A stretch of 22,048 nucleotides of DNA from JBBDYQ01 sp035553855 (GCA_035553855.1 DATMJO010000125.1:1-22048); one strand, 5' to 3'. Positions 13,717 to 21,232 are shown, numbered from the stretch's first letter. Notes: generated from the letters alone by a model not told the origin. Numbers and translations: made by a program.

Positions 13717-14307
13717 TCAGCGCACGTAGAGCTGGTTCGGACGGACGTCGGAGTCGCGCGCGATCTGCGGCGGTTCGCGGTCGGTCTCGACGAACCAGCA
13801 CGAGGCCCGGCGGCGGTCGTTCAGGTTCACGCAGATGCGGAAGAAGTCGTCCGCGAGCCGCAGGGTGTTGGCCGTGCCGATGTTCGCCCGCTCCTCGGGC
13901 GTGCCCGTCCGCTCCACATGCGTCTCGAAGGCGCGCGCCGCCGCCTCGGTGTCGCGCGTCTCGGACACGACGAGCGGCCGCGTGGCGAGGCCCGAGGCCA
14001 GCACGCCCGCGACGCCGAGGAGCAGCAGGACCGTGCCCGAGCGGTCGAGTACGACCTCGTACGGCGTCGAGTCGTCGCGAGCGTTGAGGCGCTTCGCGAG
14101 CCACGGCGCGATCGCCCCGACCAGCACGATGTTCCCGAACGCGGCGACGATGAACGCAGGCGCGAGGTCGACGCCGGTGCGTATCGGCGGGAGCAGGTGG
14201 AGCAGCAGCGTGTCAGCGACGGTGCCGAGCGCGAACACCGGCCAGAGCCAGGCGCCGCGAAGGCGCCAGCGGAGCCTGCGGGCCCAGAAGCGCTCGGCGG
14301 CGGTCAC
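13717..14307 (-). CDS. Small integral membrane protein of unknown function
   Basis: A 196-residue protein I do not recognise. A basic N-terminus (RFWARRLRWRLRGAW) is followed by three predicted membrane helices at about residues 20-41, 49-72 and 90-112, then a hydrophilic C-terminal domain of ~85 residues with two cysteines (RICVNLNDRRRASCWFVETD). By the positive-inside rule the N-terminus is cytoplasmic and the C-terminal domain outside. GTG 14307 is chosen because the longer open frame upstream runs antisense through lipB and gives no membrane-protein-like sequence; no ribosome-binding site is visible. It is divergent from lipB with 39 nt between starts, and 97 nt separate its stop from the MerR ATG, with which it may share a transcript. 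Confidence 0.7.
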   Translation of the reverse strand: MTAAERFWARRLRWRLRGAWLWPVFALGTVADTLLLHLLPPIRTGVDLAPAFIVAAFGNIVLVGAIAPWLAKRLNARDDSTPYEVVLDRSGTVLLLLGVAGVLASGLATRPLVVSETRDTEAAARAFETHVERTGTPEERANIGTANTLRLADDFFRICVNLNDRRRASCWFVETDREPPQIARDSDVRPNQLYVR

Positions 14308-14333
14308 GGCCGGAGGGTAGCCCGCGCCCCCGG

Positions 14334-14339
14334 TAGCAT
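14334..14339 (+). promoter_or_regulatory. Probable -10 element of lipB (leaderless)
   Basis: TAGCAT (TANNNT) followed by 7 nt and the lipB GTG at 14347, the spacing expected when transcription begins on the start codon. No convincing -35 box is seen. Confidence 0.45.
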
Positions 14340-14346
14340 CGAAGCG

Positions 14347-15015
14347 GTGGAGCTGGCGGTCACGAATCTCGGCGTCGTCCCCTACGACGAGGCGGTCGCG
14401 CTGCAGGAGCGCCTGCGCGCCGCCCGCCAGCGCGACGAGATCGGCGACGTGCTGCTGCTGCTCGAGCATCCGCCCGTCTACACGAAGGGCCGCCGCACCA
14501 CCGCGGCCGAGCTTCCGATGGGCGAGGACTGGTACGAGATGCAGGGCATCGAGGTGCGCGAGACCGCCCGCGGCGGGCGCGTGACCTACCACGGGCCCGG
14601 CCAGCTCGTGGGCTACCCGATCATGCGGATCGCCGATGTGCTCGAGTTCGTCAGAACCATGGAGCGCGGCGTGATCGCGGCGCTCGCCGACGAGGGGATC
14701 GAGGCCCGGGTGCGCGAGGGGCTGACGGGCGTCTGGGTCGAGCACCGCAAGATCGGCTCGATCGGCGTACACGTCTCGCGCGGCGTCACGATGCACGGCT
14801 TCGCCGTGAACGTCGAGAACGATCTCCAGCCCTTCTCCTGGATCGTCCCGTGCGGGATCGACGGCGTGCGGATGACCTCGGTGCTGGCCGAGACGGGCCG
14901 GCCCGACCCCATGCGCTGCTTCCGCAAGCGGGCCGCGCACCGCGTGGCCGAGGCGTTCGGGATGCGCCAGCGGATCGTGAGCCCGTCGCGCCTCTTCGAG
15001 CCGGTGCCCGCGTGA
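14347..15015 (+). CDS. lipB: Lipoyl(octanoyl) transferase
   Basis: A 222-residue octanoyl-ACP:protein N-octanoyltransferase, first step of endogenous lipoate attachment to E2 and GcvH proteins. Signature GGRVTYHGPGQLVGYPI is at residues 76-92. The catalytic pair is K135 (HRKIGSIG) and C169 (PCGIDGVRM), with H150 in the MHGFAVNV motif, as in M. tuberculosis LipB where Cys176 and Lys142 are used. GTG 14347 starts directly before the family N-terminus; the frame is open far upstream, but that part is antisense to other genes. A TAGCAT box 7 nt before GTG suggests a leaderless transcript. The stop overlaps the lipA GTG by 4 nt. Confidence 0.96.
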   Translation: MELAVTNLGVVPYDEAVALQERLRAARQRDEIGDVLLLLEHPPVYTKGRRTTAAELPMGEDWYEMQGIEVRETARGGRVTYHGPGQLVGYPIMRIADVLEFVRTMERGVIAALADEGIEARVREGLTGVWVEHRKIGSIGVHVSRGVTMHGFAVNVENDLQPFSWIVPCGIDGVRMTSVLAETGRPDPMRCFRKRAAHRVAEAFGMRQRIVSPSRLFEPVPA

Positions 15016-15977
15016 GCGAGCGTCGCCACTCCACGCGCCGGCGCTCCGCGCCGGGCGGGGCGCGCGTCCTCGACATGGGCGAGGTCCGTCCCTTCCGCGA
15101 GCGCAAGCCGCCCTGGTTCAAGGTGCCCGCACCCGGCGGCGAGCGCTACCGCGAGCTCAAGCAGATGTTCGACGGCGAGGCGCTCCACACGGTCTGCGAG
15201 GAGGCCGCCTGCCCGAACATCGGCGAGTGCTGGCAGTCGGGCACGGCCACCTTCATGATCCTCGGCGACACCTGCACCCGCCGCTGCGGCTTCTGCAACG
15301 TCAGGACCGGCAAGCCCACGCACAACGACCCGCTCGAGCCGCTGCGGGTGGCGCAGACGGTCAAGCGCATGGAGCTCCGCCACGCGGTCATCACGAGCGT
15401 CGACCGCGACGACCTGCCCGACCTGGGCGCATCCGCGTTCGTCGGCGTGATCCGCTCGATCCGGCGGCTCGCGCCCGGCACCAAGGTCGAGGTGCTCACG
15501 CCCGACTTCCGCGGCGAGGAGATGCCGCTCGCTCGCGTGATCGCCGAGCGCCCCGACGTCTTCAACCACAACGTCGAGACCGTCCCCCGGCTCTACCCGC
15601 TCGCCCGCCGCGGATCGGAGTTCCTGCGCTCCTGCCGCGTGCTGCGCAACGCGCTGGAGATGGGCGAGGGCGAGGTCGTCACGAAGTCCGGCCTGATGAC
15701 GGGCCTCGGCGAGACGCGCGAGGAGATACTCGAGACCTTCGGCGTCCTGCGCGAGCACGGGGTGCAGGTGCTCACCGTCGGGCAGTACCTGCGGCCCACG
15801 GCCGACCACCTCCCGGTTGTTCGCTACTGGCACCCGGAGGAGTTCGCCGACCTCGAGCGGGAGGCGCTCGCGATGGGCTTCGAGTCGGTCGCCGCCGGGC
15901 CGCTCGTGCGCTCGAGCTACCACGCCGAGCAGACCCTGAAGCAGGCGAAGCTCGGGAGCGCGCTGGCGGCCACATGA
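15012..15977 (+). CDS. lipA: Lipoyl synthase (radical SAM)
   Basis: A 321-residue enzyme that inserts two sulfurs into octanoyl groups on E2 and GcvH domains. The auxiliary cluster cysteines are C62, C67 and C73 (CEEAACPNIGEC), and the radical SAM cluster is C88, C92 and C95 (CTRRCGFC). The C-terminal RSSYHA motif at 300-305 supplies the serine ligand of the auxiliary cluster. All are present, so the enzyme should be active. GTG 15012 overlaps the lipB stop as GTGA, giving translational coupling. An internal ATG at codon 22 is possible, but the overlap favours GTG. The product lipoyl group is needed by the E2 protein at the left edge. Its stop overlaps the kelch gene ATG by 4 nt. Confidence 0.97.
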   Translation: MSERRHSTRRRSAPGGARVLDMGEVRPFRERKPPWFKVPAPGGERYRELKQMFDGEALHTVCEEAACPNIGECWQSGTATFMILGDTCTRRCGFCNVRTGKPTHNDPLEPLRVAQTVKRMELRHAVITSVDRDDLPDLGASAFVGVIRSIRRLAPGTKVEVLTPDFRGEEMPLARVIAERPDVFNHNVETVPRLYPLARRGSEFLRSCRVLRNALEMGEGEVVTKSGLMTGLGETREEILETFGVLREHGVQVLTVGQYLRPTADHLPVVRYWHPEEFADLEREALAMGFESVAAGPLVRSSYHAEQTLKQAKLGSALAAT

Positions 15978-16948
15978 GGCTCGCGCTCGCCGTCGCCGTG
16001 GCCGCCGCCGCGATCCTGGCGCTGGTGCTCGTGGCGGGCGGCGACGACGACGAGTCCTCGGCGGAAGCCGCGCGCTGGGTCTCGCTCGCCCCCTCTCCGC
16101 ACGAGCGCACCGAGGTGGCGGCGGCCCGGGTGGGCACCTCGATCTACGTCATCGGCGGCTTCGAGCGCGCGGGCTCGCGCACCACGCGGGCCGTGGCCCG
16201 CTACGACATCGGGCGCGACCGCTGGGAGCGCGTGCGCCCGCTTCCGGTCGGCCTGAACCACGCGGCGGCGGCCGCGGACGAGCGCTTCGTCTACGTGCAC
16301 GGCGGCTACACCGGCGCGGGCGATCTGCGCGGCGAGGTGGCGCGCCTCTATCGCTACGACACCGAGCGGCGGCGCTGGACGCGCCTGCCGGACGCGCCCA
16401 CGAAGCGCGCCGCCCACACGCTGGGGCTGATCGACGGGCGCCTCTACGCCGCCGGCGGGGCCAACGCCCGCGACGGCGCGCTGCGCCTGCTCGAGGTCTA
16501 CGACATCGCGCGGCGGCGCTGGTCGCGCGGCCCGTCGATGCGCTTCGCGCGCGAGCACCTCGCGGGCACGGTCTCGGACGACTGCCTGTACGCGCTCGCC
16601 GGGCGGGCGGCGGGGCGGGGCAACTTCAAGGTCGCCGAGCGCTTCTGCCCGGGGCGCGGGCGCTGGGAGCGCCTCCCCGACATGAGGAAGGCGCGCGGAG
16701 GGATCGCGGCCGCCGCGACGCGCTCGTTCGTCGTCGTGGTGGGCGGCGAGGAGCAGGGCGGGACGATCGCCCCGGTCGAGGCCTACGACCCGCGCCGGCG
16801 GCGCTGGTCGCGGCTGCCGGACATGCTCACGCCGCGCCACGGCCTCGGCGCGGCGTCGTTTCTGGGGCGGCGCCTCTACACGCTCGAGGGCGGGCCGGAG
16901 CCCGGCTTCGCGTTCTCGAACCGGGTGGAGGCGCTCACCGTCGAGTGA
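15974..16948 (+). CDS. Kelch-repeat beta-propeller protein with N-terminal membrane anchor or signal
   Basis: A 324-residue protein. Residues 3-23 are a hydrophobic signal or anchor segment (LALAVAVAAAAILALVLVAG), followed by an acidic spacer (GDDDESS). Six kelch repeats of ~45 residues follow, each with a YV/LYxxGG core and a later Y-D...R-W strand (for example VYVIGG-like, RYDTERRRWTRLPDAP, VYDIARRRWSRG, AYDPRRRRWSRLPDM). A single W strand at the start (RWVSLAP) would close the last blade. It is probably outside the cell, as a binding scaffold or enzyme; the function is unknown. ATG 15974 overlaps the lipA stop (ATGA). Nothing in the protein suggests a role in lipoate metabolism, so the linkage may be transcriptional convenience. 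Confidence 0.88.
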   Translation: MRLALAVAVAAAAILALVLVAGGDDDESSAEAARWVSLAPSPHERTEVAAARVGTSIYVIGGFERAGSRTTRAVARYDIGRDRWERVRPLPVGLNHAAAAADERFVYVHGGYTGAGDLRGEVARLYRYDTERRRWTRLPDAPTKRAAHTLGLIDGRLYAAGGANARDGALRLLEVYDIARRRWSRGPSMRFAREHLAGTVSDDCLYALAGRAAGRGNFKVAERFCPGRGRWERLPDMRKARGGIAAAATRSFVVVVGGEEQGGTIAPVEAYDPRRRRWSRLPDMLTPRHGLGAASFLGRRLYTLEGGPEPGFAFSNRVEALTVE

Positions 16949-16963
16949 GCCCCGCGTTCCGCC

Positions 16964-17716
16964 TCAGAGCGAGGCGAGGCGCGCGACGACCGACGGCTCC
17001 GGATCGCCCGTGAGCCGCTCGACTATCTGCCCGCGCGCCACGTCGACCGCGAGCACGACCGGGGTGTGGCGCACGGCGTAGCGCGCCGCGACCTCCGGCG
17101 CCTGGGTGATGTCGATCTTCGCCACGTCCACTCCGGCGTCCTGGAGCGCCGCCTCCCACTCGCGGCAGGCGAGGCAGTAGGGGCCCGCGAACTGGACGAC
17201 GCGAACACCGTCGCCGGAGAGCCCGGCGTCGGAGGGGTCGAAGCGATCCGCGGGGTGGCGCTCCACGTTCAGCCCTCGCAGGCGCGCGATCCACATGTAG
17301 GCCTCGCAGCCCATGCAGAGCCCCGTGGACGCCGCGAGCAGGGCAAGCGCGGCGACGACGCCGGTGAGCGCGAAGCCGACCGTCCCGGCGCCCGCCAGAA
17401 AGGCGAGCGTGGCGCCGCCCAGGAAGGCGACCCCGACGATGTTCGCGAAGCGCGGCAGGCGGGCGTCCTCGAGGCGGCCCTCGCCCATGCGCGGCTGGAC
17501 GACCTCGAAATAGAAGAAGCAGGGCAGGCAGTACCGCCTGCCGAAGGTGAGGCCCACAGCGAGTTGCAGGGCGAGCACGGCCGGGAGCCACTCGACCCCG
17601 AAGGCCACGGCGACGAGCGCGAGCGACCCGATCACAGCCTGGTTGAAGCGCGGGGCGCGCGAATCGATGACGTCTGTGTCGAGGTAAGGGTCGGCCACGT
17701 CTGTCAGCCTAGCCAT
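16964..17716 (-). CDS. DUF4395 membrane domain fused to a thioredoxin-like domain, three CxxC motifs
   Basis: A 250-residue fusion. Residues ~15-145 match DUF4395 (DSRAPRFNQAVIG near the start, then LPRFANIVGVAFLGG) with about four membrane helices and two CxxC motifs at helix ends: C63-L-P-C66 and C134-M-G-C137. Residues ~170-250 are a compact thioredoxin fold with C181-L-A-C184 (FAGPYCLACREWE) and a cis-Pro-like RHTPVVLAVD at P219. Three CxxC pairs suggest dithiol exchange through or along the membrane, in the manner of DsbD-type relays; this is inference. ATG 17716 lies 5 nt from the divergent rhomboid ATG, so the in-frame GTG at 17698 is a plausible alternative start. The gene converges on the kelch gene with 15 nt between stops. 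Confidence 0.82.
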   Translation of the reverse strand: MARLTDVADPYLDTDVIDSRAPRFNQAVIGSLALVAVAFGVEWLPAVLALQLAVGLTFGRRYCLPCFFYFEVVQPRMGEGRLEDARLPRFANIVGVAFLGGATLAFLAGAGTVGFALTGVVAALALLAASTGLCMGCEAYMWIARLRGLNVERHPADRFDPSDAGLSGDGVRVVQFAGPYCLACREWEAALQDAGVDVAKIDITQAPEVAARYAVRHTPVVLAVDVARGQIVERLTGDPEPSVVARLASL

Positions 17717-17721
17717 GTCGC

Positions 17722-18510
17722 ATGTTCCCCCTGAAGGACAACATCCCCACCCGCCGCTTCCCTGTGCTCACGGTCGGCCTGATCGCGGCGAACGTCCTGA
17801 TGTTCTTCCTGTTCCAGAAGGCGGGCTTCAGCCTGGGCGGATCGGGGATCGACCAGGCGAACGTCGTCGAGTACGGAGCGATCCCCTACGAGATCGCCCA
17901 CCCGGGCGACCAATGCGGGGTCGCGACCGGCGGCGAGATCGCCTGCGAGGGCCAGGCGGGCGTCGCCGGGTCCGCGCCGGACCAGCCGCCCACCTGGCTC
18001 ACGATCCTCACCTCCATGTTCATGCACGGCGGCCTCCTGCACCTCGGCGGAAACATGCTCTTCCTCTGGATCTTCGGCAACAACATCGAGGACTCGATGG
18101 GCCCGCACCGCTTCATCGCGTTCTACCTGCTGGGCGGCCTCGCCGCGGTGCTCGCCCAGACCGCGATCGACCCGGGCTCCACGGTCCCGACGATCGGCGC
18201 GAGCGGCGCCGTCGCGGCGGTGCTCGGCGGCTACGCGCTGCTCTATCCGCAGGCGCGGGTCGTGACGCTCGTGTTCATCATCGTGCTGTTCACGGTGATC
18301 GAGCTTCCCGCGCTGGTCGTGCTCGGCCTCTGGTTCCTGCTCCAGCTGCTCTACGGCGGCGCCGAGCTGGCGCAGCCGGTAGGGGGCGGCGGGGGAGTCG
18401 CCTACTTCGCCCACATAGGCGGCTTCGTCTTCGGGCTGGCGCTGATCAAGCTGTTCGCCGACCGGCCGCACGAGGACTACGAGCGCCCGAACCGTATTCC
18501 GGTGTACTGA
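17722..18510 (+). CDS. Rhomboid-family intramembrane serine protease
   Basis: A 262-residue polytopic membrane protein with six or seven helices. The catalytic dyad is S161 in GASG and H231 in AYFAHIGGFVFG. The HGGLLHLGGNMLFLWIFGNN stretch supplies H107 and N111 of the oxyanion region, all as in active rhomboids. The first loop (residues ~36-90) is enlarged and has two cysteines (C65, C75) that could form an extracytoplasmic disulfide. The substrate is unknown. ATG 17722 lies 5 nt from the start of the opposite-strand DUF4395 gene, so its promoter must overlap that coding region or the true starts lie further in. The stop overlaps the next ATG by one base (TGATG). Confidence 0.95.
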   Translation: MFPLKDNIPTRRFPVLTVGLIAANVLMFFLFQKAGFSLGGSGIDQANVVEYGAIPYEIAHPGDQCGVATGGEIACEGQAGVAGSAPDQPPTWLTILTSMFMHGGLLHLGGNMLFLWIFGNNIEDSMGPHRFIAFYLLGGLAAVLAQTAIDPGSTVPTIGASGAVAAVLGGYALLYPQARVVTLVFIIVLFTVIELPALVVLGLWFLLQLLYGGAELAQPVGGGGGVAYFAHIGGFVFGLALIKLFADRPHEDYERPNRIPVY

Positions 18511-18686
18511 TGGCCCGCACCGCCGCCCTGCTCGCCGCGCTCGTGATGATCGGGCTGCTCGCCTTCCTCACCATCTCGGTGGCGGTCGAGCACGGGATCG
18601 ACGTCCTCGTCGTGGTCTCCGTGGGGATCCTCGCCATGCTCGGATTCGGGGTGATCGGCGCGCTCACGAACCCGCCCGATGACTAG
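18510..18686 (+). CDS. Small two-helix membrane protein, unknown function
   Basis: A 58-residue protein, almost entirely two hydrophobic helices (ALLAALVMIGLLAFLTISVA and VLVVVSVGILAMLGFGVIGA) joined by EHGID and ending NPPDD. ATG 18510 overlaps the rhomboid stop by one base and its own stop overlaps the carboxypeptidase ATG by 8 nt, so it is locked into the operon, which argues that it is a real gene. I do not recognise a family. It could be an accessory or substrate of the rhomboid, but that is speculation. Confidence 0.75.
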   Translation: MARTAALLAALVMIGLLAFLTISVAVEHGIDVLVVVSVGILAMLGFGVIGALTNPPDD

Positions 18687-19677
18687 CGCGCCCGTCCGTC
18701 CGCGCCGGCGCTACCTGCTGCGCCGCCTCGTCGCGCTGTCGGTGCTGGTCGGCGTGCTCGGCGCGGCGGGCTGGCTTCTCGCATCGCGCGGCGGCGACGA
18801 GCGGGTCGCGCCCGCCGCCGCCGCTTCCGTGCCGCCCATCCCACGCCCCTCCCTCCCCGTCGACGGCGGCTCCTTCGGCGCCGACCCGAGCGCGCTCACC
18901 GCGCGGCGCGGCCTGGACCTGGACGGGCAACCGGCGTTCTCGTTGCGGTTCAGGAAGCCGCCGCGGGCCGGACTCGTCTTCGACCTTGCGAGCGGCGCCG
19001 TGCTCTGGCAGCACCGCGCGCAGCGCGAGCTTCCCGTTGCGAGCCTGACGAAGATGATGACCGCGCTGCTCGTGGTCGAGGAGACCTCGCCGCGGGACCG
19101 GGTGCGGATCGCCAAGGCCGCGCTCAACTTCTCGGGCTCGGGCGTCGGGCGGCTGCCGAAGGGGCGCCACGTCCCGATCGAGGCGCTCCTCCACGGGCTT
19201 CTGCTTCCCTCGGGCAACGACGCGGCGATCGCGCTCGCCATCCACCTCGCGCGCAGCGAGGAGCGGTTCGTCGAGCGCATGAACGCGCGCGCGGCCGAGC
19301 TCGGCCTTCCGTGCACGCGCTTCGTCTCCTCGCACGGACTGGAGCGCGGCAACCGCTCCTGCGCCGCCGACATGGCCGCGCTCGCTCGCCTCGACATGGC
19401 CCAGGTCCGCATCCGCCGCGTCGTGCGAAAGCGCGAGGCGGTGCTGCGCTTCCCGATCAAGGGCGGCAAGCTCTTCCTCAACAACACTAACCCGCTGCTG
19501 CGCGCGCGCTACCCGGGGACGATCGGGCTGAAGACCGGGTTCACGAACGCCGCGGGGCGCAGCCTCGTCGCCGTCGTCGAACGGCGGGGCCGCACGCTCG
19601 GCGTCGTCCTGATCGGCTCGCCCGCTCCCGGGCTCCAGGCGCGGCGCCTGCTGAACCGCGCGTTCCGGGCGCGCTGA
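18679..19677 (+). CDS. D-alanyl-D-alanine carboxypeptidase (peptidase S11, DacA/PBP5-like)
   Basis: A 332-residue penicillin-binding-protein-type peptidase that would trim the terminal D-Ala of peptidoglycan stem peptides outside the membrane. A basic N-terminus (RPRRRYLLRR) and hydrophobic segment at residues 17-35 form a signal anchor, followed by a Pro/Ala-rich spacer. The three active-site motifs are complete: S122-L-T-K125, S178-G-N180 and K285-T-G287. The protein ends soon after the catalytic domain, without the usual C-terminal beta domain and amphipathic helix of E. coli PBP5, so it probably stays at the membrane through its N-terminus. ATG 18679 overlaps the 58-residue gene by 8 nt, and 25 nt separate it from the next gene. 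Confidence 0.95.
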   Translation: MTSAPVRPRRRYLLRRLVALSVLVGVLGAAGWLLASRGGDERVAPAAAASVPPIPRPSLPVDGGSFGADPSALTARRGLDLDGQPAFSLRFRKPPRAGLVFDLASGAVLWQHRAQRELPVASLTKMMTALLVVEETSPRDRVRIAKAALNFSGSGVGRLPKGRHVPIEALLHGLLLPSGNDAAIALAIHLARSEERFVERMNARAAELGLPCTRFVSSHGLERGNRSCAADMAALARLDMAQVRIRRVVRKREAVLRFPIKGGKLFLNNTNPLLRARYPGTIGLKTGFTNAAGRSLVAVVERRGRTLGVVLIGSPAPGLQARRLLNRAFRAR

Positions 19678-19690
19678 CGCCGCGCCTGAT

Positions 19691-19696
19691 AGAAGG
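19691..19696 (+). promoter_or_regulatory. Ribosome-binding site deciding the decarboxylase-like gene start
   Basis: AGAAGG touches the GTG at 19697, leaving no spacer, but is 6 nt from the next in-frame GTG at 19703. The second GTG is therefore the better start. Confidence 0.6.
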
Positions 19697-19702
19697 GTGA
19701 GC

Positions 19703-21145
19703 GTGGAAGCCGCGTCGCTGCCGCCAGCGGGGGAGCCGGCCGAGGCGCTGCTCGGCCGCATCCGCGACCTCCGCGACACCGACCTGCCCACCACCGGCGG
19801 CCAGACCTGGCAGTACTCCTACGACACGGGCCGGGCCGAGGTCTCGAAGCTCGCGGGCGAGGCGTTTCTCGCGGGGCTCGGCGCGAACGCGCTCGACCCC
19901 ACGGCATTCCCGAGCGTCATGTCGCTCGAGAACGAGGTGGTGGCGATGACGGCGGGGCTGCTCGGCGGCGGCCCCGGGACGGCGGGCACGTTCACGAGCG
20001 GGGGGACCGAGTCGATCTTCCTTGCGGTCAAGGCGGCCCGCGACTCCCGGCCCGACGTCGAGCGCCCGAGGCTCGTCGCGCCGATCAGCGCGCACGCCGC
20101 CTTCCACAAGGCGTCGAAGTACCTGGGCATCGAGCTGGTCGCGGCCGGCCTCGACCCGGTGACGCTCGCGGCCGACGTGGCCTCGGTGGAGGCCGCGCTC
20201 GACGAGCGGACGGTGCTCGTGGTCGCCTCGGCCTACGGCTTCGCCCACGGCGTGATCGATCCGGTCTCGGAGATCGCCGCGCTCGCGGCCGAGCGAGGCG
20301 TCCGCTGCCACGTGGACGCCTGCATGGGCGGCCTGATCCTGCCCTTCCTGCGGGAGCTCGGCGAGCCGCTTCCCGACTTCGACCTCTCAGTCCCCGGGGT
20401 CACGTCGATGTCGGCCGACCTGCACAAGTTCGGCTACGCCCCGAAGGGCGCCTCGGTCGTGCTCTTCCGCGACGCCGACCTGCGGCGCGGCTCCTACTAC
20501 GCCTGCGCGCGCTGGCCCGGCTACACGCTGGCGAACACGACCGTGCAGTCGAGCCGCTCGGGCGGACCGCTGGCGGCGGCGTGGGCGGTGATGCGGAGCC
20601 TCGGGCGCGAGGGCTATCTGGAGCTGGCGCGGCAGACGCTCGAGTCGAGCCGGCGGATCCGCGGCGGGGTCGAGGGGATCCCCGAGCTGCGGATCCTCGG
20701 CGAGCCGCAGGCCAACACCTTCGCGCTGGCGGCCGCCGAGGGGACGGGCATCGACGTCTTCGTCCTCTCCGACGTGCTCCGCTCGCGCGGCTGGTATCTG
20801 ACGCCGCAGCTGCGGATCGGGCCCTGCCCGCGAAGCCTCAACCTGGCGATCGACGCGGGCAGCCTCGCCGCCGCCGGCGGCCTCGTCGAGGCGCTCGCGG
20901 CCGGGGTCGCGACGGCGGCCGAGCGGGGGCCGGTCGAGCCGAACCCGGCGGCGACCGAGGCGCTCGCCGCCCTCGACCCGGCCAAGCTCGACGCCGCGGC
21001 GTTCGGCGCGCTGCTGGAGCGCACGGGCGTGTCGATCGAGCACGGCTTCGCCGAGGTGAACAACCTGCTGGACGCCGCCGAGCCCGAGGTGCGCGAGGCG
21101 GTCGTGCTCGGCTTCCTCGGGACGCTGTTCCCGCCGCTTTCCTGA
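19703..21145 (+). CDS. Group II PLP-dependent decarboxylase/sphingosine-1-phosphate-lyase-like enzyme
   Basis: A 480-residue fold-type I PLP enzyme. Recognised parts are WQYSYDTGRAEVSKLAGEAF near the N-terminus, MSLENEVVAMTAGLL, the phosphate-binding TSGGTESIFLAVKAAR, CHVDACMGGLILPF with the cofactor Asp, and SADLHKFGYAPKGASVVLF with Schiff-base lysine K242. The N-terminal region and the KFGYAPKG motif are closer to sphingosine-1-phosphate lyases than to glutamate decarboxylases. Bacterial members act on sphingoid phosphates or amino acids, so the substrate is open. The last ~90 residues are a less conserved tail. GTG 19703 is preferred to 19697 because of ribosome-binding-site spacing. It is 25 nt after the carboxypeptidase gene and probably ends the rhomboid operon. 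Confidence 0.85.
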   Translation: MEAASLPPAGEPAEALLGRIRDLRDTDLPTTGGQTWQYSYDTGRAEVSKLAGEAFLAGLGANALDPTAFPSVMSLENEVVAMTAGLLGGGPGTAGTFTSGGTESIFLAVKAARDSRPDVERPRLVAPISAHAAFHKASKYLGIELVAAGLDPVTLAADVASVEAALDERTVLVVASAYGFAHGVIDPVSEIAALAAERGVRCHVDACMGGLILPFLRELGEPLPDFDLSVPGVTSMSADLHKFGYAPKGASVVLFRDADLRRGSYYACARWPGYTLANTTVQSSRSGGPLAAAWAVMRSLGREGYLELARQTLESSRRIRGGVEGIPELRILGEPQANTFALAAAEGTGIDVFVLSDVLRSRGWYLTPQLRIGPCPRSLNLAIDAGSLAAAGGLVEALAAGVATAAERGPVEPNPAATEALAALDPAKLDAAAFGALLERTGVSIEHGFAEVNNLLDAAEPEVREAVVLGFLGTLFPPLS

Positions 21146-21173
21146 CGGCGTGGGAGGCTTGGCGGCGTCAGGC

Positions 21174-21198
21174 TGAAACAGTGCCAGGCACTGTTTCA
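21174..21198. repeat. 25-nt palindromic intergenic repeat, copy 3
   Basis: TGAAACAGTGCC, central A, then the exact reverse complement: 12-bp arms, because the outermost G of copies 1 and 2 is C here. It lies 28 nt after the decarboxylase-like stop and 73 nt beyond the 3' end of the opposite-strand tRNA-Ala gene, again a convergent junction. Confidence 0.95.
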
Positions 21199-21232
21199 CC
21201 CCTTCTCTCGAGCGCCTCGACCTCGCCCCCAG

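Noticed and set aside
13297..14346. Long upstream extension of lipB
   Set aside because: It is antisense to the MerR and membrane-protein genes and has no LipB-like sequence; the family N-terminus begins at GTG 14347.
4544..21198. The three palindromes as a CRISPR array
   Set aside because: They are kilobases apart, not regularly spaced, have no spacers and no cas genes.
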